From Flavobacteriaceae bacterium UBA3159 (GTDB lineage Bacteria > Bacteroidota > Bacteroidia > Flavobacteriales > Flavobacteriaceae), in contig DEYL01000001.1 of NCBI GenBank assembly GCA_002364535.1, positions 19,465-28,243 on the forward strand: a stretch of DNA of 8,779 bases, written 5' to 3'. A model generated the notes under the pieces. The model did no database searches and had not been told where the DNA came from. It saw nothing but the letters and a program-made list of their open reading frames with translations. This document shows, one piece after another, positions 1-6,753 of the stretch; position 1 is the first letter of the stretch; every line of letters starts with the position of its first letter. The translations under genes were made by a program, and so were the position numbers.

Positions 1-412
1 CTGCCATGACCTGAAAAATCAAATCAAATCTAACCTGATCGTTTCCTGCGCCAGTGCTTCCATGTGCAATGGCATCTGCTCCAATCTTCTTGGCATAAGC
101 GGCGATTTCCATCGCCTGTACAATTCGCTCTGCACTGACCGATAGGGGATAGGTATTATTTTTTAGAACGTTTCCAAAAACCAAATACTTAACCACCTTG
201 TGGTAAAAGGAGTCCAAAGCATTGATGGATTGATAGGTATGGGCTCCCATCTGTAGCGCTTTGGTTTCCATTTCTTCGACCTCAGTAGCATCAAAACCTC
301 CGGTATTGACACTGATGGCGTGAACCTCATAACCTTCTTGTGAAAGTTTCATAAGACAGTAGGAGGTGTCTAATCCACCACTATAGGCCAATACTAACTT
401 TTTATTTTCCAT
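1..412 (-). CDS. argG: Argininosuccinate synthase, N-terminal 137 residues (runs off the left edge)
   Basis: ArgG joins citrulline and aspartate using ATP to give argininosuccinate, the penultimate step of arginine synthesis, in the cytoplasm. The visible part starts MENKKLVLAYSGGLDTSYC, with the PP-loop ATP-binding motif SGGLDTS at residues 11-17. Further in are the family signatures NTGGF (about residue 36), the stretch YPLSVSAERIVQA, and HGSTGAGNDQVRFD near the edge; the last forms part of the ATP/citrulline site. The frame is open to base 1, so roughly two thirds of a typical ~395-residue protein lies outside the window. The ATG at 412 sits just before the PP-loop, as expected. The gene lies 21 bases after the stop of the GNAT gene on the same strand, so the two very likely share a transcript. 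The identification is firm; only the 3' part is unseen. Confidence 0.96.
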   Translation of the reverse strand, partial: MENKKLVLAYSGGLDTSYCLMKLSQEGYEVHAISVNTGGFDATEVEEMETKALQMGAHTYQSINALDSFYHKVVKYLVFGNVLKNNTYPLSVSAERIVQAMEIAAYAKKIGADAIAHGSTGAGNDQVRFDLIFQVMA

Positions 413-433
413 TTCTGATTTACTATAGATTTA

Positions 434-958
434 TCATTGTCTTGGGTCACACAACATGCCCGTACACAGGCACATCGTTCTTTCTGTTCGGGTCAGCACA
501 TCATAATTCTTACAGGTTTGACAGCCTTTCCAAAAATCAGGATCGTCCGTAAGTTGAGAAAAATCAACGGGTTGGTAACCCAACTCAAAATTGATTCGCA
601 TTACAGCTTTTCCAGTAGTAATTCCAAAAATTTTGGCTTTGGGAAACTTTTCTAAGGACAGGTCGAAAACCTTTTGCTTGATTTTTTTGGCGAGTCCTTT
701 TCCTCGATGGTTGGGAGAGACAATTAAGCCAGAATGGGCAACATATTTTCCGTGTCCCCATATTTCGATATAGCAAAAGCCTGCAAATTTATTGTCCTCT
801 AAAGCAATTACGGCATTTCCTACTTCCATTTTTTTACTGATGTACTCAGGACTTCTTCGAGCAATGCCAGTACCGCGCATTTTGGCCGATTCGCCTATGC
901 AGGTGCTGATGTCTTGGGCGTGTATAATATGTTTTGAATTGGCAATAATCAATTCCAT
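434..958 (-). CDS. GNAT-family acetyltransferase, candidate N-acylglutamate synthase (ArgA-like)
   Basis: A 174-residue GNAT acyltransferase at the head of the arginine genes. The acetyl-CoA motif A is visible around residues 80-93 (VSPNHRGKGLAKKI, with the R-G-K-G-L-A loop). The C-terminal tail is rich in cysteine: C146, C149, C163, C165 and C170, following a WKGCQTC motif. Some arginine-making Bacteroidota lack a classical ArgA, and as I recall genetics in Bacteroides assigned the first acylation of glutamate to the GNAT encoded beside argG. That role is the best inference here, but whether acetyl- or succinyl-CoA is used cannot be read from the sequence. I chose the ATG at 958: an in-frame TTG at 967 is possible, but the ATG overlaps the stop of an upstream small ORF (TAATG). 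The region before it shows no Shine-Dalgarno sequence. Being a GNAT is certain; the arginine role rests on context. Confidence 0.9.
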   Translation of the reverse strand: MELIIANSKHIIHAQDISTCIGESAKMRGTGIARRSPEYISKKMEVGNAVIALEDNKFAGFCYIEIWGHGKYVAHSGLIVSPNHRGKGLAKKIKQKVFDLSLEKFPKAKIFGITTGKAVMRINFELGYQPVDFSQLTDDPDFWKGCQTCKNYDVLTRTERTMCLCTGMLCDPRQ

Positions 959-1122
959 TATTGACAAACGTTTTTTGATTGAAAAAATAGGTTAAAAGCT
1001 TTGGAAAGTGAGACCGGACGCACCTGAGTCTCCAATAGAGAAATGTACCCGCTAGGGGCGGCGTGGACGAAGTGGAGTCGGGCTAAATTTAGCGGCCGTT
1101 CCCAAGGAGTATGTCGTTGCAT
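958..1122 (-). CDS. Possible 54-residue leader ORF in front of the arginine operon
   Basis: An uninterrupted frame starts at ATG 1122 (MQRHTPWERPLN...) and stops with the TAA at 960-958. That stop shares its last base with the ATG of the GNAT gene, which would allow translational coupling. A stop codon lies two codons upstream of the ATG, so this is the only ATG start. The predicted peptide is basic and rich in Leu, Arg, His and Pro; its four or so arginines are spread out rather than clustered as in classical attenuator peptides. It resembles no family I recognise. The ORF coincides with a GC-rich region full of inverted repeats, so the open frame may be a by-product of a structured RNA and not a real protein. 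It lies about 10 bases behind a plausible transcription start. Confidence that it is translated is low. Confidence 0.3.
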   Translation of the reverse strand: MQRHTPWERPLNLARLHFVHAAPSGYISLLETQVRPVSLSKAFNLFFQSKNVCQ

Positions 1123-1140
1123 CTTTCATTTGAAATGCAA
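1005..1140 (-). promoter_or_regulatory. GC-rich, inverted-repeat-rich leader of the GNAT-argG operon (candidate cis-regulatory RNA)
   Basis: Bases 1011-1120 are about 57% G+C by hand count, inside an AT-rich intergenic region, which is unusual for non-coding DNA here. Several pairings are visible. Arms at 1117-1121/1136-1140 with 1124-1127/1132-1135 form one hairpin. The perfect palindrome GCTAAATTTAGC is at 1082-1093. CCGC 1049-1052 can pair with GCGG 1058-1061, or CCGCTA 1049-1054 with TAGCGG 1090-1095. GAGAC 1010-1014 can pair with GTCTC 1028-1032. Some of these exclude each other, as expected of a switching leader. I could not match it to any riboswitch class I know (SAM, TPP, cobalamin, T-box, glycine and others were considered). 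Location and strand suggest control of arginine synthesis, which is inference. A mobile palindromic repeat is the main alternative. Confidence 0.4.
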
Positions 1141-1168
1141 ATATCCGAATTTTATTTTTTTTGACAAA
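1138..1168 (-). promoter_or_regulatory. Candidate Bacteroidota promoter for the arginine operon
   Basis: On the minus strand a TTTG (-33 type, 1168-1165) is followed after 19 bases by GATATTTG (1145-1138). This matches the Bacteroidota -7 consensus TAnnTTTG at five of its six fixed positions, with G in place of the first T. The spacing lies in the usual 17-23 range. Transcription would start near 1132, giving a leader of roughly 175 bases before the GNAT start. The 5' arm of the hairpin at 1117-1140 overlaps the -7 box, so that hairpin may not be fully transcribed. Confidence 0.35.
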
Positions 1169-1192
1169 ATCATTAAATAAGAATCGGAAATC

Positions 1193-1200
1193 TACTTTTG
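1193..1200 (+). promoter_or_regulatory. Candidate -7 promoter element for tilS-dsbD
   Basis: TACTTTTG matches the Bacteroidota -7 consensus TAnnTTTG exactly and lies about 74 bases before the tilS ATG. No TTG is found at the usual 17-23 base distance upstream; the nearest is near 1161, about 29 bases away. The promoter assignment is therefore weak and rests on the -7 box and position alone. Confidence 0.3.
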
Positions 1201-1273
1201 TTCTTAATGTTTTAAAATAAGTAAGTCTGGATTGTCTTATAAACCGACTGTTCCAAAATCCTTAATTTTGCAT

Positions 1274-2581
1274 ATGTTTCAAAAGTTCCAAAACCATCTA
1301 ACAACTCGTTTTCCGCAACTCAAGGACCAAAAACTGCTATTGGCACTGAGTGGAGGAGTGGACAGTTGTGTGTTGTTGGATCTTTGTTTAAAATCGGGTT
1401 TGACTCCGGCCGTGGCCCATTGTAATTTTCAATTGAGAGGTTCCGTAAGTGATGCCGATGCCGATTGGATCAAAAATTTGGCCGATAGCAAAGGATTAGA
1501 ATCTCATGTTCAGACATTTGAAACCCAAGTCTATGCCCAAGAGAAAAAAATCTCCATTCAGATGGCGGCAAGGGATTTACGATACCAATGGTTTGAGTTT
1601 TTGTCTCAACAAAAGGGTTATGACTCGATACTGATTGCTCATCATGCCGATGATGCTTTGGAAACCTTTATGATCAACGCCATGCGTGGTTCTGGTTTAA
1701 AAGGTTTGTTGGGAATACCCGAAAGAAGAGGAAAAATCTTACGTCCCTTATTGTCTTTTTCCAGTGAGGAAATCATACAGTTTGCTCATAAAAATAAAAT
1801 CCAATGGCGTGAGGATTCTTCAAATGCCAAGACAGATTATTTGCGAAATGCCCTACGGCATGAGGTGATTCCACAATGGAAAAAAAGAGACCCCAATTTT
1901 GATGACCAGTTTCAAGAAACACTCAAATATCTAGGTCAAGCCCAAACATTGCTGGATGATGTCTTAAAAGATTTTAAAAACCAAAATTTTATCCCTTGGC
2001 AACACGGATTCAAGGTCTCGATCGATGCCTTTATAGGTTCGTCATCATTGGATTATTATCTACATGGCTTGTTTGCTTCCTATGGTTTTGGAACCCTAGC
2101 AGACCTCAGAAAGTTGTTGGATGCACAAAGTGGAAAACAGCTCTTTTCGGAGACTCACAGGTTGATCAAAGACAGGAACTTTTTACTATTGACCACTCTC
2201 GACAATTCAGCATCAGAATCCTATACTATTGATTTAGAATTGACCTCCATTGACCATCCTTTAAAGATGGTTTTTTCCCATCAAAAAACCTTTATTAAAG
2301 GAGGTTTAAAAAGCCTGTTGTTAGACAAATCCAAGTTAAAATTTCCTTTGATGCTGAGAAAATGGAAACAAAGTGATTATTTTTACCCCATTGGATTGGG
2401 AGGGAAGAAAAAACTAAGTAAATATTTTAAAGATGAAAAGTTTTCTCTTTTGGATAAAGAGTCTCAGTGGTTGTTATGTTCGGGTGAGGACATCGTTTGG
2501 GTCGTTGGTAAAAGAGCAGATCAACGTTTTTTGGCGACCCCTTATACAGAAAACAAATGGTTAGTTCGTTGTGATGATTAG
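1274..2581 (+). CDS. tilS: tRNA(Ile)-lysidine synthetase TilS
   Basis: TilS uses ATP and lysine to convert C34 of the CAU-anticodon tRNA-Ile to lysidine, so that it reads AUA and is charged with isoleucine; it is normally essential. The protein of 435 residues carries the N-type PP-loop SGGVDS at residues 26-31, AHCNFQLRG around 48-56, and HHADDALET at 123-131, which is typical of TilS. After these comes the REDSSN / LRNALRHEVIP stretch around residues 180-200. The C-terminal TilS_C domain is recognisable from the stretch around LRKWKQSDYFYPIGLGGKKK to the final GKRADQRF. Its length is normal for Bacteroidota. I chose ATG 1274, which leaves 25 residues before the PP-loop; a TTG at 1232 in the same frame is less likely. 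Its last 8 bases overlap the dsbD start, so the two are probably one operon. Confidence 0.95.
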   Translation: MFQKFQNHLTTRFPQLKDQKLLLALSGGVDSCVLLDLCLKSGLTPAVAHCNFQLRGSVSDADADWIKNLADSKGLESHVQTFETQVYAQEKKISIQMAARDLRYQWFEFLSQQKGYDSILIAHHADDALETFMINAMRGSGLKGLLGIPERRGKILRPLLSFSSEEIIQFAHKNKIQWREDSSNAKTDYLRNALRHEVIPQWKKRDPNFDDQFQETLKYLGQAQTLLDDVLKDFKNQNFIPWQHGFKVSIDAFIGSSSLDYYLHGLFASYGFGTLADLRKLLDAQSGKQLFSETHRLIKDRNFLLLTTLDNSASESYTIDLELTSIDHPLKMVFSHQKTFIKGGLKSLLLDKSKLKFPLMLRKWKQSDYFYPIGLGGKKKLSKYFKDEKFSLLDKESQWLLCSGEDIVWVVGKRADQRFLATPYTENKWLVRCDD

Positions 2582-4559
2582 AAAAATTTTTTTACTGTTG
2601 TTTTTGTGGACTTTGGGAGTTCAAGCACAAGATCCTGTGGTTTGGACGACTGAACTCAAGAAGTTATCAGATACGGAATACTTACTCATTTTTCAAGCAT
2701 CGGTAGAACCTAAATGGCATTTGTATTCTCAAAGCCTTCCCGAAGATGGGCCTTTGCCTACTGAATTTGTCTTTGAAGAAGAAGGAACTGCATATGAATT
2801 GGTTGGAAAAATAGAGGAGAGTGAAACCGTTACGGCTTTCGATCCCATTTTTGAAATGGATTTGTCTTGGTTTGAAGGGGAGGGGACCTTCCAACAAAAG
2901 ATTCGATTGCTCCAAGCGGAATTGGGAGCAGTTTCTGGGGAGATCAATTTCCAAGCCTGTGATGACAAGGTTTGTATTTTTAGGAATGAACCCTTTCGTT
3001 TTGTTTTGGATGCTTCCAAAGTCTCGGCAGTTTATCAAAAAACCGTTGATCCAGAAAGTTTAAAAAAATCCCAGGCATTGCAATTATCCTTAAAAAATAA
3101 GGAATTGTTGGTGCAAGATCAAGACCAAAAAAGTGATAACCCTTTGTTGAATCTGTTTTTATTGGGCTTTGTCGGGGGCTTGATCGCACTGCTTACCCCC
3201 TGTGTTTTTCCGATGATTCCGCTTACAGTCTCCTTTTTTCTAAAACAAAGTATCTCTAAAAGTAGTGGGGTGATTCGCGCCTTGCTCTATGGATTTTTTA
3301 TACTGTTGATCTATGTCTTAATGAGTTTGCCCTTTCACTTTTTGGATGCACTAGACCCCCAAATCTTAAATACGCTATCGACCAATATCGTGATGAACCT
3401 GATCTTTTTTGCCATATTCGTCTTTTTTGCCTTTTCGTTTTTTGGCTATTACGAATTGACCTTGCCCAGCAGTTGGGTAAACCGCTCTGATGCTGCCGCA
3501 GCTGGTGGTGGCGTTTTGGGCATCTTTTTTATGGCCCTTACATTAGCGATCGTATCTTTCTCTTGTACGGGGCCCATATTGGGTTCTTTGTTGGCAGGTT
3601 CGCTCTCCGCAGAAGGAGGAGCCACCCAATTGACCGTTGGGATGGCCGGTTTTGGATTTGCTTTAGCTTTACCTTTTGGTTTGTTGGCCTTCTTTCCCAA
3701 TGCCCTCAAATCCATTCCCAAATCGGGTGGATGGATGACCAAAGTCAAAGTCACCCTTGGATTTCTTGAATTAGCATTGGCCTTAAAGTTTTTATCCAAC
3801 GCAGACCTTGTAGGCCATTGGGGGATTCTCAAACGGGAGGTTTTTGTAGGCGTGTGGATGGTGATTACCATACTGTTGTTTGTTTATCTCATGGGATGGT
3901 TGCGCTTTCCACACGATGTCAAAGGAGCTAAAATTTCCAAGTTTCAACGCATTTTCACCTTTTTGGTATTATTGTTTATATTCTATTTGATGCCTGGTTT
4001 GGGAAAAAATCAAGATGGTCAGCTCACTTTGTTGAGTGGCTTTCCACCCCCGGTGTTTTACAGCGTTTACCCCTCCGACTCCGAATGTCCTCTGGGACTC
4101 AATTGCTTTAAGGATTACGAACAGGGTAGGACTTATGCCGAGGCTCAGGACAAACCCATACTGTTTGATTTTACGGGATGGGCCTGTGTTAACTGTCGTA
4201 GAATGGAAGAAAACGTCTGGTCACAACCCGAGGTATTTAGATTGCTGAACGAAGAGTTTATCATCATATCCCTCTATGTCGATGACCGAAAAGAATTGCC
4301 CGAAGCAGAGCAATTCAATTTCCAATATCCCAATGGAAGGATCAAAACCATCCAAACCGTTGGGGAAAAGTGGGCTACTTTTCAGAACTTGAACTTTAGT
4401 AATGCTTCCCAGCCCTATTATGTTTTATTGTCGTCAGATGCAACCCTTCTAAGTTCTCCCATTCAATACACGGATACAGCCACCTACAGGGATTGGTTGG
4501 AAGAGGGCTTATCAAAATTTAGAGAAAATAAAAATTCAACCCAAGGCTACGCTTTTTAG
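2574..4559 (+). CDS. dsbD: Thiol:disulfide interchange protein DsbD (transmembrane electron carrier)
   Basis: DsbD passes electrons from cytoplasmic thioredoxin across the inner membrane to periplasmic thiol proteins. All three modules are present in 661 residues. A signal peptide (about residues 1-19, ending VQAQ) leads into the periplasmic N-terminal domain, with the cysteine pair C129/C134 in ACDDKVC. A multi-span membrane domain follows from about 189 to 477. It has the redox cysteines C210 (LTPCVFPMIP) and C331 (SFSCTGPILGS). The C-terminal thioredoxin-like domain (about 510-650) has the active site WACVNC with C538/C541. A further pair of cysteines, in ECPLGLNC, sits just before that domain. 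Every catalytic cysteine is present, so it should be active. I chose ATG 2574 over the GTG at 2571; either overlaps the tilS end. It stops 6 bases before the stop of the convergent DUF5916 gene. Confidence 0.94.
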   Translation: MIRKIFLLLFLWTLGVQAQDPVVWTTELKKLSDTEYLLIFQASVEPKWHLYSQSLPEDGPLPTEFVFEEEGTAYELVGKIEESETVTAFDPIFEMDLSWFEGEGTFQQKIRLLQAELGAVSGEINFQACDDKVCIFRNEPFRFVLDASKVSAVYQKTVDPESLKKSQALQLSLKNKELLVQDQDQKSDNPLLNLFLLGFVGGLIALLTPCVFPMIPLTVSFFLKQSISKSSGVIRALLYGFFILLIYVLMSLPFHFLDALDPQILNTLSTNIVMNLIFFAIFVFFAFSFFGYYELTLPSSWVNRSDAAAAGGGVLGIFFMALTLAIVSFSCTGPILGSLLAGSLSAEGGATQLTVGMAGFGFALALPFGLLAFFPNALKSIPKSGGWMTKVKVTLGFLELALALKFLSNADLVGHWGILKREVFVGVWMVITILLFVYLMGWLRFPHDVKGAKISKFQRIFTFLVLLFIFYLMPGLGKNQDGQLTLLSGFPPPVFYSVYPSDSECPLGLNCFKDYEQGRTYAEAQDKPILFDFTGWACVNCRRMEENVWSQPEVFRLLNEEFIIISLYVDDRKELPEAEQFNFQYPNGRIKTIQTVGEKWATFQNLNFSNASQPYYVLLSSDATLLSSPIQYTDTATYRDWLEEGLSKFRENKNSTQGYAF

Positions 4560-4578
4560 ATTGATCTACAGATTGATC
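4558..4578. repeat. Two copies of AGATTGATC spanning convergent stop codons
   Basis: The 9-base sequence AGATTGATC occurs at 4558-4566 and again at 4570-4578, separated by TAC. The repeat covers the stop codon of dsbD and the last codons of the DUF5916 gene. No hairpin with a T-run typical of an intrinsic terminator is visible between these convergent genes. It may be a small tandem duplication of no function. Confidence 0.5.
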
Positions 4579-6743
4579 CAATAATTAATCTTTAGGGTTA
4601 GGCTCCAATTTCTGTTGGGGGTAAGCATGCGGGTGTCACTGCTGTTGAATACTAAGAATATATCAGAGGCAGGTTTGTAACGCCATTGAAAACGCGAGTT
4701 AAAATTCCAAAGTTTTTGTTGCTCGTTATATTGATAGAGGTTGGAAAAGAAAATATTTTTGGTAAATGTGAAATTCGATTTAATCCCCAACAACCAGAAT
4801 CCGTTGGTTCCCCAGGGCTCTTCGAGTTCGATATGGTTGTAGCTTACTAAGGTATTCAATTCTATATAAGGCTGAAAGCGGTAACCCATTTCACTGAAAA
4901 ACAACCACCTTTTTCCATCTTGGAAGTAGCCCCCATAGGAGGATTTAAGGGCATAGGTAAAAAGGCTTTGGGGTTTGGAGTTGTAATCTAGATTAACACT
5001 ATTCCAGCGGTGTTCGGTGAGTGCTTCAAGACTGCGGATTCCTGTTCTTATAGGATCAAATGGGTTTTGTAGGATGATGAATTGATTTTCAAAAGTGAAA
5101 ACCATTTCACTTCTGTTTTTAAAATTTAATTCATAGCCCAATTGTGTTCCTCGATCGATACCCAATCCATCAAAATTGAAATATTGAATACTTCCGACCA
5201 ATGGGCCGTGAGACAAAACCTTAGAATCTTGACTGGGGAAAAACAAATAACGAAGCGTTGTATCAAACTTGTAATAGTGGGTTCGTGGAACATAGCCAAC
5301 TTCTGCATTGTAATTTTCCCCCACATATTCAGCTTGCACACTTCCCAAAAAGTTGTTGTCGTTATAGGTGAGGTTACCAGCAAAAATAGCATCGTCATTA
5401 CTCAGGTTCGGACTAAAAGATTTGAGGTACATCAATTTACCATTCCAGAGATTATCCGTAGAAAAATAGTTGTATTCCAGTCCTAAATTACGGTTGTATT
5501 CCCCAGCTGTTGTCTTAGTATCTTCAAGCTTACCCAAGCTTTGCTTGTTGACAAAAATCATTCCGATGGAAGAACGGTCCAAAACCTTTCGTTGTAAACT
5601 GAAAACACCTAAATTTTCGGCAGGAAGACCTTTTTCTTTCTCCGCCTGAGTTTGTATGTCCAGTAGTCCCACCCTCCATTTTTCGTCTATGTTTCCGCTC
5701 AGACGTATTCCTCCCACTATGGGATTGTTTAGTCCGATTCTTCTTGAGAAAAAGGGTCGTATGTTTTCATAACCGAAGTTGGCAAAGAGGTCGGCGTTTT
5801 CAAGAAAAAACTGTCTCCTTTCGGGAAAGAACAGTTCAAAGCGATCGAGGTTGGTTACCTGCTGGTCAACTTCTGCCTGAGAGAAGTCCGGGTTTAGAGT
5901 GATGTCTAAGTTAAGGGAGGAGGTCAAATTGAATTTGACATCAGCCCCTGCATTAAGTTCTTGGTTTGTTGTCCCCTTTTGAAGACTGTCCATTTCACCA
6001 GAGAGGTAGGGAATGAAGGAAATGTTAGAACCTTGGGTAGGTGGAGGGTTGTCCCATTCTAATACTCCAGAATAGGCCATCGTTATGGATGGAAATTGAC
6101 GGGGAACCGGAGTCCATCCCGACTTTTCACTGGCTTTGAGATCCAAACGACTAAAACTGATACCCCACTGTTCCAAATTGTAATTGTAACGAATAGATTT
6201 GAATGGAATGGCGATTTCTGCCGTCCATTTTTTCTCATCGAAAGCTACCTCTGAATACCATTTGGTATCCCAATTCAGGTCAACACTCCGACCGTCATAC
6301 ATGGTGCCGTCCCACTGGGCACCATAGGCATTGAGTCCAAAAGTAAAACCAGTTGTCATGTTATTAAAGGGGTCAATGGCCACCAAAAAATTGTCGTTCT
6401 TCCCAAAACTAAAATCCCTTTTGTAAGATTCTACCACATAATCTCCTTTTATGGTATTGTTAAAGAAAATTACAGCGAGGTAAATGTTTTTGTCATCATA
6501 TGCCATCCTTACCTCCGAAAACTGGGTGGCTTTTCGGTCGTCTTGTGGGAGGATCATGGAAAAATTTTCGGCCACATCTGCTAGCTCCCAAATGCTTTCG
6601 TTGAGTTCACCGTCCATAATGATTTTTTCCGAAGTTTTTCCGATTTTTAGGACGTAATCCTCATTGATCTTTTGACCCCTGGCGGTTTGAAAAAAGAACA
6701 GTAAAAGCAAAGGAGTTAAAAAAGCTTTGTAAGAAAAATTCAT
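4566..6743 (-). CDS. DUF5916 outer-membrane beta-barrel protein with CBM9-like N-terminal domain
   Basis: A 725-residue exported protein. The signal peptide is MNFSYKAFLTPLLLLFFFQT..., cleaved probably before residue 24 (ARG|QK). Residues ~30-190 resemble the family-9 carbohydrate-binding-like domain (MDGELNESIWELADVAENF, then MAYDDKNIYLAV). The remainder matches the DUF5916 barrel, including the hallmark around residues 280-315 (DFSQAEVDQQVTNLDRF, FPERRQFFLEN) and FFSRRIGL. The C-terminal half alternates polar and aromatic residues like beta-strands and ends SLTLKINYWINL. The family is common in Bacteroidota, and its substrate is unknown. I prefer ATG 6743 over ATG 6770, because it places the signal peptide at the very N-terminus and leaves 10 bases after the creatininase stop; the longer form would overlap that gene by 17 bases. 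It is very likely co-transcribed with the creatininase-family gene. Confidence 0.88.
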   Translation of the reverse strand: MNFSYKAFLTPLLLLFFFQTARGQKINEDYVLKIGKTSEKIIMDGELNESIWELADVAENFSMILPQDDRKATQFSEVRMAYDDKNIYLAVIFFNNTIKGDYVVESYKRDFSFGKNDNFLVAIDPFNNMTTGFTFGLNAYGAQWDGTMYDGRSVDLNWDTKWYSEVAFDEKKWTAEIAIPFKSIRYNYNLEQWGISFSRLDLKASEKSGWTPVPRQFPSITMAYSGVLEWDNPPPTQGSNISFIPYLSGEMDSLQKGTTNQELNAGADVKFNLTSSLNLDITLNPDFSQAEVDQQVTNLDRFELFFPERRQFFLENADLFANFGYENIRPFFSRRIGLNNPIVGGIRLSGNIDEKWRVGLLDIQTQAEKEKGLPAENLGVFSLQRKVLDRSSIGMIFVNKQSLGKLEDTKTTAGEYNRNLGLEYNYFSTDNLWNGKLMYLKSFSPNLSNDDAIFAGNLTYNDNNFLGSVQAEYVGENYNAEVGYVPRTHYYKFDTTLRYLFFPSQDSKVLSHGPLVGSIQYFNFDGLGIDRGTQLGYELNFKNRSEMVFTFENQFIILQNPFDPIRTGIRSLEALTEHRWNSVNLDYNSKPQSLFTYALKSSYGGYFQDGKRWLFFSEMGYRFQPYIELNTLVSYNHIELEEPWGTNGFWLLGIKSNFTFTKNIFFSNLYQYNEQQKLWNFNSRFQWRYKPASDIFLVFNSSDTRMLTPNRNWSLTLKINYWINL

Positions 6744-6753
6744 AGAGAAAGGC

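Noticed and set aside
1005..1130. tRNA or a known riboswitch in the GC-rich leader
   Set aside because: No T-loop or anticodon-arm pattern is seen, and none of the conserved cores of the SAM, TPP, cobalamin, FMN, glycine, lysine or T-box classes could be recognised on either strand.
1232..1273. Upstream TTG start for tilS, adding 14 residues
   Set aside because: The added residues are not TilS-like, while the ATG at 1274 gives the usual distance to the SGGVDS motif.
3449..3871. A 140-codon minus-strand ORF rich in Pro, Ala and Lys
   Set aside because: It is antisense to the membrane domain of dsbD; its composition is what the complement of hydrophobic codons gives.
5142..5486. A 114-codon plus-strand ORF
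   Set aside because: It lies wholly antisense inside the well-supported DUF5916 gene and resembles no protein family; treated as a chance frame.
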